A stretch of DNA of 64,000 nt from an uncultured Bacteroidales bacterium (lineage in GTDB: Bacteria; Bacteroidota; Bacteroidia; Bacteroidales; Paludibacteraceae), in assembly GCA_902762355.1 (NCBI GenBank), contig CACWNR010000006.1:1-64000 (forward strand). The letters run 5' to 3'. Below the pieces are notes generated by a model that ran no database searches, was not told where the DNA came from, and saw only the letters and a list, made by a program, of their open reading frames with translations. Within the stretch, counting starts at the first letter, position 1. Every line of letters starts with the position of its first letter. This document shows, piece after piece, positions 43,056 to 51,689 of the stretch. The position numbers were made by a program, and so were the translations under genes.

Positions 43056-44372
43056 CTACTTGGCTCGTATAAACAGTTGCACCGGTGTACCGGTAAAGTC
43101 CCACCACTCGCGCAGTTTGTTCTCCAAGAAGCGACGATACGGTTCTTTGACGTATTGCGGCAGGTTGGCAAAGAACACAAAGGTCGGTATCTGCGTGTTC
43201 GGCAACTGCGTACAATACTTGATCTTGATGTACTTGCCTTTCCATGCAGGGGGCGGGTAGTTCTCGATAAGCGGCAGGAACTTTTCGTTCAGTTGCGCTG
43301 TCGGCACTTTCTTGTTTTTGTTCTCATACACGTGCAGCGCCGTCTCTACCACTTTGAAGATACGCTGTTTTGTGACGGCACTCGTGAAGATAATCGGGAA
43401 GTCCGTAAAGGGCGCAATACGCTCGCGGATAGCGGCTTCGTAGGCCTTGATATCCTGATTCGTCTTGCTCTCCACAAGGTCCCATTTGTTAATGCAGACC
43501 ACGAGACCCTTTTTGTTCTTTTGGATGAGCGAGTAAATGTTCAGATCTTGCGCCTCGATGCCCCTTGTCGCGTCGATCATCAGGATGCAGACGTCGCTGT
43601 TCTCGATCGCACGGATAGAGCGTACTACCGAGTAGTACTCCTGATCTTCCGTCACTTTCGCTTTCTTGCGGATACCGGCAGTATCGACGAGGTAGAAGTC
43701 CTTGCCGAATTTGTTATACCGCGTATAGATACTGTCGCGTGTTGTACCCGGGATATCGGTCACGATGGTGCGCTCCTCACCAATGAAGGCATTCAGGATA
43801 CTCGACTTGCCTGCATTCGGACGACCCACGATCGCAAAACGCGGCAGGTCTTCGAGTTCCTCGTCGGAGTCATCTTCCTTACGGAAACGACTCACCACCT
43901 CGTCCAGCAGATCACCCGTGCCGAGTCCGTTCTCCGCGGACACGATGAAGGGTTCACCCAGACCGAGTTTGTAAAACTCCGCCGCACCGTATTGGTTCTC
44001 GAAGGTATCCACCTTATTGACTGCCAGGATGGTGGGTTTCTTCGCCTGTCGAAGCAGGTGAGCTACCTCCGTATCGAACTCCGTCACGCCTTGGTTCACA
44101 TCGACCACCAGCAGCACAACATCCGCTTCGCGGATAGCCAGATCCACTTGACGGTTGATCTCACTCTCGAAGGTGTCATCGCTGTTGACCACCCAACCGC
44201 CGGTGTCGATCACGGAGAACTCCCGACCGCACCACTCGGCCTTACCGTACTGACGGTCACGCGTCGTTCCCGCCGTATTCATCACTATCGCCCGACGCGT
44301 TCCCGTCAAGCGGTTAAATAACGTGGATTTGCCTACATTAGGCCTCCCCACAATTGCCACAATGTTCGCCAT
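43056..44372 (-). CDS. der: Ribosome biogenesis GTPase Der
   Basis: A 438-residue protein with two GTPase domains and a KH-like C-terminal domain. G1 motifs are G-R-P-N-V-G-K-S at residue 8 and G-R-P-N-A-G-K-S near 185; G4 motifs are N-K-V-D and N-K-W-D. It acts in 50S subunit assembly. Its first 12 codons overlap the slyD 3' end in another frame. Confidence 0.97.
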   Translation of the reverse strand: MANIVAIVGRPNVGKSTLFNRLTGTRRAIVMNTAGTTRDRQYGKAEWCGREFSVIDTGGWVVNSDDTFESEINRQVDLAIREADVVLLVVDVNQGVTEFDTEVAHLLRQAKKPTILAVNKVDTFENQYGAAEFYKLGLGEPFIVSAENGLGTGDLLDEVVSRFRKEDDSDEELEDLPRFAIVGRPNAGKSSILNAFIGEERTIVTDIPGTTRDSIYTRYNKFGKDFYLVDTAGIRKKAKVTEDQEYYSVVRSIRAIENSDVCILMIDATRGIEAQDLNIYSLIQKNKKGLVVCINKWDLVESKTNQDIKAYEAAIRERIAPFTDFPIIFTSAVTKQRIFKVVETALHVYENKNKKVPTAQLNEKFLPLIENYPPPAWKGKYIKIKYCTQLPNTQIPTFVFFANLPQYVKEPYRRFLENKLREWWDFTGTPVQLFIRAK

Positions 44373-44904
44373 CGCATTCGTTGCATTTTGAATGACACTT
44401 TCCGCAATGATGCGGGTTTCTTATCGCTTTGAGTTCACCTTCCGTGACGTCGCGGATACTGAGTATAACGCCCTTGAAGTGCAGGTCTTCACCGGCATAC
44501 GGATGGTTGAGATCGATGGTCACTTGGTCGTCCGTGATCTCACACACCTGTGCTTTGACAATCTGTCCGTCCACCGTGTTCATCGGCACGATAGCACCCA
44601 CATACACGCGCTCCTCGTCAAACTCACCGTCGCCGTTAAAGAACATTGTCTTAGGCAGATCCATGAGCCCTTCTTGGATGTACTCGCCGTAGGCGTCCGC
44701 CGCTTTGAGCACGAAGTCGAAGTTATCACCAACCTCTTTGCCTGCCATCTGCGCCTCGAACGCAGGGAGCATCATCCCCTCGCCCTGACACCACGTCAAC
44801 GGAGCCTCTTCCGTCGCTTTCTCCATCAACTCTTCTTTACCACCTTCGCCGTTGATGTACAACTCGTACGTGGCACTTACTACTTTTAAATTCTCAATTT
44901 TCAT
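44338..44904 (-). CDS. slyD: SlyD-type FKBP prolyl isomerase
   Basis: A 188-residue peptidyl-prolyl isomerase and chaperone. The FKBP domain with insert-in-flap layout spans residues 1-150 ('[10 protein letters not shown]', '[21 protein letters not shown]', '[16 protein letters not shown]'). The C-terminal tail has six Cys and several His ([13 protein letters not shown]) for nickel or zinc binding. The last 35 bases overlap der. Cytoplasmic. Confidence 0.95.
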   Translation of the reverse strand: MKIENLKVVSATYELYINGEGGKEELMEKATEEAPLTWCQGEGMMLPAFEAQMAGKEVGDNFDFVLKAADAYGEYIQEGLMDLPKTMFFNGDGEFDEERVYVGAIVPMNTVDGQIVKAQVCEITDDQVTIDLNHPYAGEDLHFKGVILSIRDVTEGELKAIRNPHHCGKCHSKCNECDGEHCGNCGEA

Positions 44905-44937
44905 ATATCTTACTTCTTTTTTTCCCTATATAGTGAG

Positions 44938-45025
44938 CCTATGTGCTCTCTCGGGGGCATGTTTTGAGGAAGGGGTGCCTCAAAACACGTAGGCAGGGGG
45001 CCGGTACCCCGAAGAGCAGCATAGG
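44938..45025. repeat. Compound inverted repeat between slyD and the LptD-like gene
   Basis: Outer arms of 19 bases (44938-44956 CCTATGTGCTCTCTCGGGG and 45007-45025 CCCCGAAGAGCAGCATAGG) are nearly complementary. Inside them is a second perfect hairpin, GTTTTGAGG (44961-44969) with CCTCAAAAC (44978-44986). No T-run follows on either strand, so it is not a standard terminator. Confidence 0.75.
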
Positions 45026-45039
45026 CGAACGCCCCCCTC

Positions 45040-47844
45040 CTACCACCAATCGGTAGTTGAATCCGTACTCGAGTTGCTGCTCTTGTCGTACTTGAGGTCG
45101 GACAAGATCGACGCGTTGACACCGATGTGGAACGTGAAACTCTTGAAGATACCGATCGGGTTGATGCTCGCCGACATGTTCCAGCAGTGCAGGTCACGAC
45201 TCACATTGAACGTACACGCCGTCACTCTCTTGTAATCGAAGTTATAGGTCATGTTTGCGCTCACTTTCCATCCTTGCCCCAGACCTATATTACCGTGCAG
45301 CGAGAGCGAGTGCGTAAACTTCATCTTGGGATACATGCGCTCATAGTCGAATGTACTGGTCTCCTGGTACGCCAGCGAGTAGTTGATCGACACGCTCCAT
45401 GGGATCTCCGTCTTGACGTAGCCGTCGTCTACTTCCTCTTCTTTATTGTTGTTCGGCTTGGCGTTACGTTCCAAGCCCTCGTCGTCTTTCTCGATCGGAT
45501 CCATGTTCACATCATTCCCATCATTCTTATCATTCCCACCATTACTCTTCCTTCCTTCTATCTTATCCTTCCATTTCTTAAAGGTCTGGTTGGAGATCGT
45601 ATAACTGAAGTTCCATCGTAAACCGTCCCAGTGAGGGAACCTGCCGTTGTGCCAGTACTGTTTGTTGGTGCGCACCGGCGTGCCAAGCGAGTTCAGTTCG
45701 TACATGTACGGATCGAGGTGCGTGTTGAGCGTCAATGTGTAGTTATTCAGGTACGGGAACTTCAAACGTAACTCGACGTTGAACTTGCTCCAGTTCATCG
45801 AGTCCGCAGCGAAGTTATACGCACTCGACACGGAGAATTTATCGATGATGCTCACCACCTTATAGGGGTTCTTGCCCGTCGTGTCGTTCTTATTGAGCAT
45901 CTTCATCTCGAGGTTCTGCTCCAGCGCAAAATTGAGCGAAGCCGCCAGGCCACGCACGGCGTTACCGTACATGCCGTTCGGGAAGCGCGAATAGACCTGA
46001 TGCTGATAAACGGGATTACCTGCGTCGTCGATCTTCTGCGTCTTACGCCCCGTGATCGAGTCCGTGCCGTCATACACCGGTTGATCATAACTGCCGTAAT
46101 ACCCCCATCCGCTCTTCTCGAAGTTCGGGTGGTAGGAGAAGCCGATAGAAGGTGTGATCACATGACGGAATTTTTCCACTCTGCTCTTAGGGAAGAGCTT
46201 CTTGAGCGGTGTGTAGAATCCGTATATCTTCGTGCTCATGCTCACGCCCACATCGAAATCGAACACGTTATAGAAGCCGTTGGTCGTATCCATCGCCAGC
46301 GCCTGGTTCTCGTCGTCCCAATGACGGTCTACACGCGTGAAATACATACGGTCGCGCAGGTTGATACTCGGCGTGATGGACAGGTATTTGAAGAGCATGA
46401 AACTGGCTTTGATAGGCAGACTGTGACTCAGACCCGTTTGCCAATCGCGCAGGAAATTGGAGTGCAGGAAATAATCCTCCTTCATGTTACTCGTGGAGAT
46501 CTTACCGTTGAGCGAATAACTCATACTGATCTTCTCGTACCACTGCTCCTTGCCCCCTATCTTTCCTTTGCGCTTGAGTGTCGCCTGACGCCATAACTTG
46601 AACGGATAGATCGTGCTCATGTTCGCCGTCAATTGGGGGGCGGTCAGCGAGATGGTGGAGTCACTCGTTCGTTGCGTCAGACTCGCCGTCATACTCAGGC
46701 TCCACGGACTATCCGGGAAACGCTGTGTGTAGTTGATCGTACTGCTCTTCGTGTTCTCCGAATAGAGGTTGGCGTTGTAATAACTATTGATATTACTGCG
46801 GTTATAACCGCTCGTTGCGAAGTTCACACTTGCCGAGAACGTGCTGTAGGGGTTGGCCTTCGAGTCCTGACTGTGCGTCCATTGGACGCTGAAGTTCTTA
46901 CGCACGGCGTAATCCGGAAAACCCTTCTCACTCGTGACATCATTACGGTAGTTGATACTCAGGTTGCCCTGAAAATGGTACCGCCATATATAGCGTGTCT
47001 TAGCGCGCACGGCCCACGTACCACGGCTGTATATATCACCCGTGACTTCCAAGTCCATGTAGTCGCAGAGCGCGAAGTAGTATCCGAAATTACTCAGATA
47101 CAAACCGCGTGTGTAGTCGTCACCGAAGGTCGGCATGATGATACCGCTGGAGTACTTGCTGTTGAAGGGGAAGAAACCGAACGGAATGGCCAAAGGTAGC
47201 GGTACATCGCCCACTACCATATAAGCAGGTCCTGTAGCGATGTAATCGCCCGGTTTCACTTTCGCTTTGGTCATCTTCAGGTAGAAGTGAGGATGCTCAT
47301 GATGGTCGCAGGTTGTGTACTGACCACCACCGATCATCATCTCATTGCCCTCCATCTTCTTCGTTTTGTCAGCGATGATGTATCCCTCGCCCTGCTGGGT
47401 CACCACATGCCGTATATAACCCTTTTGCGTGCGGATGTTATAGGTGATCTCATTCGTCTCGTAGGTGTCATTGCCGTCCTTGAAGACCGGCCTGCCTTTC
47501 CATTCATAATTCAGACTGTCGTACACGCCCCGCGCGTATATCTGGCTCGAGTCGAGGTTCATACGAATGTATTCGGACTTTAGTTCCATCTTCTCGAACT
47601 TCAACTCGCCATCACCATGCAGGTACGCCGTTCCGTTTGCCATCATCACCATCGAGTCTTTCGATTGGTAATGCACCGGCGCCGACAGCGCACTTTTCTT
47701 TTTCGGTTGTACGGTGTCGGTACTTGCTGAATCGGTCTGTAATCCTATTGTGTCCGGCCTTTCCCGCATGGTGCTGTACACGCCTCTTGGTATACTGTCC
47801 TCCGCCCACACTGCCATCGAGCAGAGTAGGAAAATCACCATCAT
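45040..47844 (-). CDS. LptD-like outer membrane protein
   Basis: About 934 residues. After a signal peptide (MMVIFLLCSMAVWA) come an OstA/LptA-like jellyroll ('GTAYLHGDGELKFEKMELKSEYIRMN', 'TYETNEITYNIRTQKGYIRH', 'CDHHEHPHFYLKM') and a long beta-barrel ending in aromatic residues (T-T-D-W-W). The architecture fits the Bacteroidota LptD homologue that places lipopolysaccharide in the outer leaflet. ATG 47844 is used because the frame upstream runs into the promoter. An Asn/Asp-rich loop near residue 780 comes from a 9-bp repeat. Confidence 0.85.
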   Translation of the reverse strand: MMVIFLLCSMAVWAEDSIPRGVYSTMRERPDTIGLQTDSASTDTVQPKKKSALSAPVHYQSKDSMVMMANGTAYLHGDGELKFEKMELKSEYIRMNLDSSQIYARGVYDSLNYEWKGRPVFKDGNDTYETNEITYNIRTQKGYIRHVVTQQGEGYIIADKTKKMEGNEMMIGGGQYTTCDHHEHPHFYLKMTKAKVKPGDYIATGPAYMVVGDVPLPLAIPFGFFPFNSKYSSGIIMPTFGDDYTRGLYLSNFGYYFALCDYMDLEVTGDIYSRGTWAVRAKTRYIWRYHFQGNLSINYRNDVTSEKGFPDYAVRKNFSVQWTHSQDSKANPYSTFSASVNFATSGYNRSNINSYYNANLYSENTKSSTINYTQRFPDSPWSLSMTASLTQRTSDSTISLTAPQLTANMSTIYPFKLWRQATLKRKGKIGGKEQWYEKISMSYSLNGKISTSNMKEDYFLHSNFLRDWQTGLSHSLPIKASFMLFKYLSITPSINLRDRMYFTRVDRHWDDENQALAMDTTNGFYNVFDFDVGVSMSTKIYGFYTPLKKLFPKSRVEKFRHVITPSIGFSYHPNFEKSGWGYYGSYDQPVYDGTDSITGRKTQKIDDAGNPVYQHQVYSRFPNGMYGNAVRGLAASLNFALEQNLEMKMLNKNDTTGKNPYKVVSIIDKFSVSSAYNFAADSMNWSKFNVELRLKFPYLNNYTLTLNTHLDPYMYELNSLGTPVRTNKQYWHNGRFPHWDGLRWNFSYTISNQTFKKWKDKIEGRKSNGGNDKNDGNDVNMDPIEKDDEGLERNAKPNNNKEEEVDDGYVKTEIPWSVSINYSLAYQETSTFDYERMYPKMKFTHSLSLHGNIGLGQGWKVSANMTYNFDYKRVTACTFNVSRDLHCWNMSASINPIGIFKSFTFHIGVNASILSDLKYDKSSNSSTDSTTDWW
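45511..45546. repeat. Four 9-bp repeats inside the LptD-like gene
   Basis: ATCATTCCC, ATCATTCTT, ATCATTCCC, ACCATTACT in a row. In frame on the minus strand they give the loop G-G-N-D-K-N-D-G-N-D. Confidence 0.75.
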
Positions 47845-47895
47845 TATATGTCCCCGTACGCGTATACGCACAATACCGCAAAATAAAATCGGGCG

Positions 47896-47943
47896 CAAAG
47901 GTACAAAAAAATTTGCACATGTGCAAGAATTTTAGTAATTTTG
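47896..47943. promoter_or_regulatory. Divergent promoters sharing one palindromic -33 element
   Basis: The palindrome TTGCACATGTGCAA (47913-47926) supplies a -33 box in both directions. Leftward (LptD-like gene) the -7 box is TACCTTTG (47903-47896); rightward (M20 peptidase) it is TAATTTTG (47936-47943). Spacings are 19 and 20 bases. Confidence 0.8.
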
Positions 47944-47960
47944 CAGCAAATTTGTAAAAT

Positions 47961-49346
47961 ATGACAATTCTAAATTACATTAATGCGCATCGAGCGCGGT
48001 TTATAGAGGAGTGGACGAGCCTTATTCGAATCCCGAGTGTCAGTTGTCAAGCCGAGCATAAAGCGGACATGCTGAAGTGTGCGGAACGGTGGAAAGAACT
48101 GCTGTTAGCGGCCGGTTGCCAACGCGCAGAAGTACTGCCCTCTGCCGGCAATCCGTTTGTGTACGGGGAGTATAGGGTACAGGACGCTTCGCTACAGGAC
48201 GCTTCGCTCAAAGGGATTCCCACTGTGCTTGTGTATGCTCACTATGACGTGATGCCGGTGGAGCCGGTGGAGCTCTGGCAATCGGATCCGTGGGAACCGT
48301 CTATCCGTGACGGACGCCTCTATGCCCGTGGTGCTGATGATGATAAAGGGCAGGCGATGATTCAGGCGAAGGCTTTCGAGTATATGGTCAAAGAAGACTT
48401 GATGCGTTGTAACGTCAAGTTCATCTTCGAGGGCGAAGAAGAGATCGGTTCACCGAGTCTCGAGGCCTTCCTCGAAGATCATAAGGAACTTCTCAAATCG
48501 GACATTATTCTTGTGTCCGATACGTCCATGATCGGTAAGGAGACACCAAGTATCACCACCGGTCTTCGCGGGCTTGCTTACTGGCAAATCGAAGTGGACG
48601 GCCCGAATCGCGATTTGCATTCCGGACACTTCGGTGGTGCCGTTAAGAACCCTGTTAATGCGCTCTGCGAGATGATCTCCAAAATCGTAGATGATCGCGG
48701 ACGAATCACTATTCCGGGTTTCTATGATGACGTGCTGCCTATCCCGCAAGCCGAACGAGACATGATTGCGCAGATCCCGTTTTCACAGGAAAAATACAAC
48801 ACATCTATCGGGGTCGATGAGGTCTTCGGAGAAGAAGGTTATTCGACCCTCGAGCGTAACTCTTGCCGACCGTCGTTTGACGTGTGCGGTATATGGGGCG
48901 GTTATACCGGTGAGGGTTCCAAAACCGTACTACCTTCTAAGGCGTTTGCGAAAGTATCCTGCCGTCTTGTAGCCAACCAAGATCATGAGAAGATCTCGAA
49001 GGCGTTTATCGACTACATTGCTTCCATCGCCCCGAAGGGTGTGCGCGTCAAAGTGACCCCGATGCATGGTGGTCAGGGATATGTGTGTCCGATCGATATA
49101 CCCGCATATAAAGCCGCTGAGAAAGGATTTGAGATTGCCTTCGGCAAACGTCCGTTGGCAGCCCGTCGCGGTGGTTCAATTCCTATCATTGCTGCCTTCG
49201 AGCAGATACTCGGTTGCAAGACGATATTAATGGGCTTTGGTCTGGAGCAGAACGCTATCCACTCGCCCAACGAGTCGATGGATCTCGAGGTGTGGGAAAA
49301 AGGTATAGTCGCTGTTAGCGAATTTTATAAGGAGTACGCAAAATGA
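47961..49346 (+). CDS. M20-family dipeptidase/metallopeptidase
   Basis: A 461-residue cytoplasmic zinc peptidase of the M20 family (carnosinase/DapE-like). Metal ligands and catalytic residues are visible: 'VYAHYDVMPVE' (His, Asp), 'ARGADDDKGQ', 'FEGEEEIGSPS' (Glu pair) and a C-terminal His in 'NAIHSPNES'. A 15-bp duplication adds V-Q-D-A-S-L-Q-D-A-S-L before the first metal strand. Start lies 18 bases after the -7 box. It overlaps the DUF2520 gene by four bases. Confidence 0.93.
   Translation: MTILNYINAHRARFIEEWTSLIRIPSVSCQAEHKADMLKCAERWKELLLAAGCQRAEVLPSAGNPFVYGEYRVQDASLQDASLKGIPTVLVYAHYDVMPVEPVELWQSDPWEPSIRDGRLYARGADDDKGQAMIQAKAFEYMVKEDLMRCNVKFIFEGEEEIGSPSLEAFLEDHKELLKSDIILVSDTSMIGKETPSITTGLRGLAYWQIEVDGPNRDLHSGHFGGAVKNPVNALCEMISKIVDDRGRITIPGFYDDVLPIPQAERDMIAQIPFSQEKYNTSIGVDEVFGEEGYSTLERNSCRPSFDVCGIWGGYTGEGSKTVLPSKAFAKVSCRLVANQDHEKISKAFIDYIASIAPKGVRVKVTPMHGGQGYVCPIDIPAYKAAEKGFEIAFGKRPLAARRGGSIPIIAAFEQILGCKTILMGFGLEQNAIHSPNESMDLEVWEKGIVAVSEFYKEYAK
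48180..48209. repeat. 15-bp direct duplication inside the M20 peptidase gene
   Basis: CAGGACGCTTCGCT followed by A in the first copy and C in the second; in frame, encoding Q-D-A-S-L twice. Confidence 0.85.
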
Positions 49347-50104
49347 AAATCGTGATCATAGGCGCCGGGAGTGTCGGCACAAACCTCCACCATGGCATGG
49401 AGTTGAAGGGTATTCGGGCAGAACTGGTACATGCGCGTCCGCTAACCGCGGATCCCTCTGCTGTAGATGCTCTGCCTAAGGCAGAATGCTATATTTACAC
49501 GGTGGCGGACAATGCGTTAGCGGAGGTAGTATCGAAGGTGAACGCACCCCAAGCACTCCATCTCCATACCTCGGGTTCGATGCCCATCGAGGTCTTTGGT
49601 GCAGACAAACCCCATGCCGGCATTCTGTATTTCTTTCAGTCCTTCAGTCGCACCCAACTCATCGACGAATGGAGTGACATCCCTTGTTTCATCGAGGGAC
49701 GTAATATCGACGACATCGCAGCAATCTACAGCCTCGCACAATGCCTGACAAGTCGTATCTACGAAGCGAACCAACACGACCGCGAGCGGCTACACATTGC
49801 CGGTATCTTCGCTAATAACTACACCAACCTCATGTACCGCATTGCGGCTCAGGTGCTCAAAGATACGCAGATACCTTTCGAAGCCCTACTGCCTCTCATC
49901 GACTACACGGCCGCTAAGGTGCACGCAATGAAGCCTACGGATGCACAGAGCGGGCCTTCGCAACGGGGTGACCAGGCGGTCATCAACCATCATCTGGAAA
50001 TCTTGAGAGAATTCAGGGTTCAGAATTCAGAATTCAGTTCTGAGGAATTAAGCGAAGTGTATCAAGCGCTCGCAGCGTTAATCGGGAAAGTGCATAATCA
50101 TTGA
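49343..50104 (+). CDS. DUF2520 Rossmann-fold protein
   Basis: A 253-residue protein with an N-terminal NAD(P)-binding fold (V-I-I-G-A-G-S-V-G at residues 4-12) and C-terminal all-helical domain ('GIFANNYTNLMYRIAAQVLK', 'MKPTDAQSGPSQRGD'), the DUF2520 layout related to ketopantoate-type reductases. The substrate is unknown. It is coupled to the M20 peptidase by ATGA. The last 71 bases overlap mutY from the opposite strand, and a heptamer repeat forms residues about 224-233. Confidence 0.9.
   Translation: MKIVIIGAGSVGTNLHHGMELKGIRAELVHARPLTADPSAVDALPKAECYIYTVADNALAEVVSKVNAPQALHLHTSGSMPIEVFGADKPHAGILYFFQSFSRTQLIDEWSDIPCFIEGRNIDDIAAIYSLAQCLTSRIYEANQHDRERLHIAGIFANNYTNLMYRIAAQVLKDTQIPFEALLPLIDYTAAKVHAMKPTDAQSGPSQRGDQAVINHHLEILREFRVQNSEFSSEELSEVYQALAALIGKVHNH
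50012..50039. repeat. Heptamer repeat (TTCAGAA) inside the DUF2520 gene
   Basis: TTCAGGG, TTCAGAA, TTCAGAA, TTCAGTT in perfect 7-bp register; reads E-F-R-V-Q-N-S-E-F-S-S. Its right end reaches the mutY stop codon on the other strand. Confidence 0.85.
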
Positions 50105-51032
50105 GATCTTCCCAACGAATGACAATAGTGCCGGCGATGTCCGGCATTTTTTGTATTCTGCGTACAATAAAACGGGCGTGAAGTTTCTGGTGCGAGAGCA
50201 CATGGGTGAGGGAGACCATTAACTCGTTAACTCCTTCATTCGTTAATTCATTACTTTCCTCGCAGGGAAACTCATACAAATGATACCATATATCTTTCGG
50301 ATTCTCCCGTCGCTGAATGAGCGTGTGGACGCCGTCGGTGTAGATCGTGTAAGTAAACCATCGGTCGCGCACTTTGGGTCTGGGCTTCCTAACCGGTAGT
50401 ACCTCCGCCGTACCATGGGCATAGCCCATACACATGTTCTGCAGCGGACAACTCGCACACGCATCGCCCAGGACAGGCGTGCAATAGAGCGCACCAAATT
50501 CCATGATGGCGGAGTTGAATAGGCGCGGGTTGTCGCGGTCTAAGAGGGTCTCGATCTTCTTATGAAAAAGTTTCTTACCGGCACTGGTATCAAACGCCTC
50601 GTCGATATCCAGCAGTCGTGCTACCACCCGATAGACGTTCCCGTCCATCGCGGGGTAGGGCAGGTTATACGCAAACGATGCAATCGCCCCGGCCGTATAC
50701 TCGCCCACACCGGGCAGAGCCCTCAGTTCGTCAAAAGTCCGCGGAAATGTAGTAATCTGCTTTGCCGCCTTATGCAGATTGCGTGCCCGGGAGTAGTACC
50801 CTAGACCCTGCCATTCGCGCAACACTTCCGCCTCATCGGCTGCGGCTAACGCCTCCACGGTCGGCCAGCGATTCAAAAAGCGCATGTAGTAGTCCATCCC
50901 CTGCGCCACACGGGTCTGCTGCAGGATGATCTCACTCAACCAGATAGCATACGGATCATCGGTCTCTCGCCAGGGCAAAACACGATGGTTTTGAGCGTAC
51001 CAATTATATAATTGACGGTATAAATTATCCAT
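50034..51032 (-). CDS. mutY: A/G-specific adenine glycosylase MutY
   Basis: A 332-residue base-excision repair enzyme that removes A opposite 8-oxoguanine. The HhH motif is 'LPGVGEYTAGAIASFAY' with catalytic Asp in 'PAMDGNVYRVV'; the 4Fe-4S cluster is C-x7-C-x2-C-x5-C, one residue longer than the usual C-x6-C spacing. The C-terminal Nudix-like domain is present. ATG 51032 (MDNLYRQLYNWY) is chosen by family alignment. A repeat-derived segment (E-S-N-E-L-T-N-E-G-V-N-E-L) lies in the second domain. Confidence 0.93.
   Translation of the reverse strand: MDNLYRQLYNWYAQNHRVLPWRETDDPYAIWLSEIILQQTRVAQGMDYYMRFLNRWPTVEALAAADEAEVLREWQGLGYYSRARNLHKAAKQITTFPRTFDELRALPGVGEYTAGAIASFAYNLPYPAMDGNVYRVVARLLDIDEAFDTSAGKKLFHKKIETLLDRDNPRLFNSAIMEFGALYCTPVLGDACASCPLQNMCMGYAHGTAEVLPVRKPRPKVRDRWFTYTIYTDGVHTLIQRRENPKDIWYHLYEFPCEESNELTNEGVNELMVSLTHVLSHQKLHARFIVRRIQKMPDIAGTIVIRWEDLNDYALSRLTLRALDTLRLIPQN
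50219..50258. repeat. Eight-base near-tandem repeat inside mutY
   Basis: TTAACTCG, TTAACTCC, TTCATTCG, TTAATTCA, TTACTTTC in 8-bp register, translated in frame in the linker of the Nudix-like domain. Confidence 0.75.
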
Positions 51033-51040
51033 TTTCGGTG

Positions 51041-51121
51041 CAAAATTACAAAAAAAATCACAAATTTGCAATTTTTTTGACGAAAAATTTTCGTATTTCA
51101 TTATTTTATAGTAACTTTGCA
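51041..51121. promoter_or_regulatory. Divergent promoters of mutY and the HU gene
   Basis: Leftward: -7 TAATTTTG (51048-51041) with TTGC at 51073-51070. Rightward: TTTCG near 51091 and -7 TAACTTTG (51114-51121). Both -33 boxes are imperfect. Confidence 0.6.
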
Positions 51122-51164
51122 CGATTTTTCCGATTTGTGAAAACGAATAAACGTAAAAAGTATT

Positions 51165-51458
51165 ATGACAAAAGCTGAATTGATAAGCGAAGTAGCTATA
51201 GCAACGGGATATGACAAAGCAACGGTCAGCGTTATTACCGAAGCCATCATGAAAGGTATCAAGGAGAACATGGGCAAAGGCAAAGAAGTGTATCTGCGCC
51301 AGTTTGGTTCGTTCACCCTTCATACTCGCAAAGAGAGAATAGCTCGTAACATCACGAAGCGTACGTCTGTTTATGTGCCCGCTCATTGCGTGCCGGTATT
51401 CAAACCGGGAGCTGAGTTCAGAGAGGCAGTTCATGATGTGAAGCTCAAAAAGAAATAA
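51165..51458 (+). CDS. HU-family nucleoid DNA-binding protein
   Basis: A 97-residue HU/IHF-like protein: 'MTKAELISEVAIATGYDKAT' helix pair, 'VYLRQFGSFTLHTRKERIAR' beta arms and 'VPVFKPGAEFREAV'. It dimerises and bends DNA. The family's R-N-P in the arm is replaced by R-N-I-T-K-R-T, common in Bacteroidota HU paralogs. It is transcribed rightward toward the small basic gene and rng. Confidence 0.95.
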   Translation: MTKAELISEVAIATGYDKATVSVITEAIMKGIKENMGKGKEVYLRQFGSFTLHTRKERIARNITKRTSVYVPAHCVPVFKPGAEFREAVHDVKLKKK

Positions 51459-51506
51459 GCGAATTATAGAAAACAAGAATATAAACTAATTAATTATCAA
51501 ATCATT

Positions 51507-51596
51507 ATGCCAAACGGAAAGAAGCATAAGAGACACAAGATGTCCACGCACAAGCGTAAAAAACGCCTGCGTAAGAATCGTCATAAGCATAAGTAA
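51507..51596 (+). CDS. 29-residue basic protein, COX24/mS38 (AURKAIP1)-like
   Basis: The frame ATG 51507 to TAA 51594-51596 encodes MPNGKKHKRHKMSTHKRKKR and then LRKNRHKHK. About 60% of residues are Lys, Arg or His. I recognise this as the tiny basic protein found before rng in Bacteroidota, similar to the COX24/mS38 domain of small ribosomal subunits, so it is probably a ribosome component. Location between HU and rng is the conserved context. Confidence 0.85.
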   Translation: MPNGKKHKRHKMSTHKRKKRLRKNRHKHK

Positions 51597-51612
51597 TTGA
51601 CGGTTGGATTTT

Positions 51613-51670
51613 AGCTTTGTGGCGCTAACTTGTCTAAGTGTAGGCAAGTTGCCACAAGGCTTATTTTTTA
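51613..51670 (+). terminator. Strong hairpin with T-run just upstream of rng
   Basis: Outer stem AGCTTTGTGGC / GCCACAAGGCT (51613-51623 and 51651-51661), inner stem AACTTG/CAAGTT, then TTATTTTTTATT. The rng start is only 20 bases further and no promoter fits between, so it may act as an attenuator of rng. Confidence 0.8.
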
Positions 51671-51689
51671 TTACAAAACTCAACACAGT

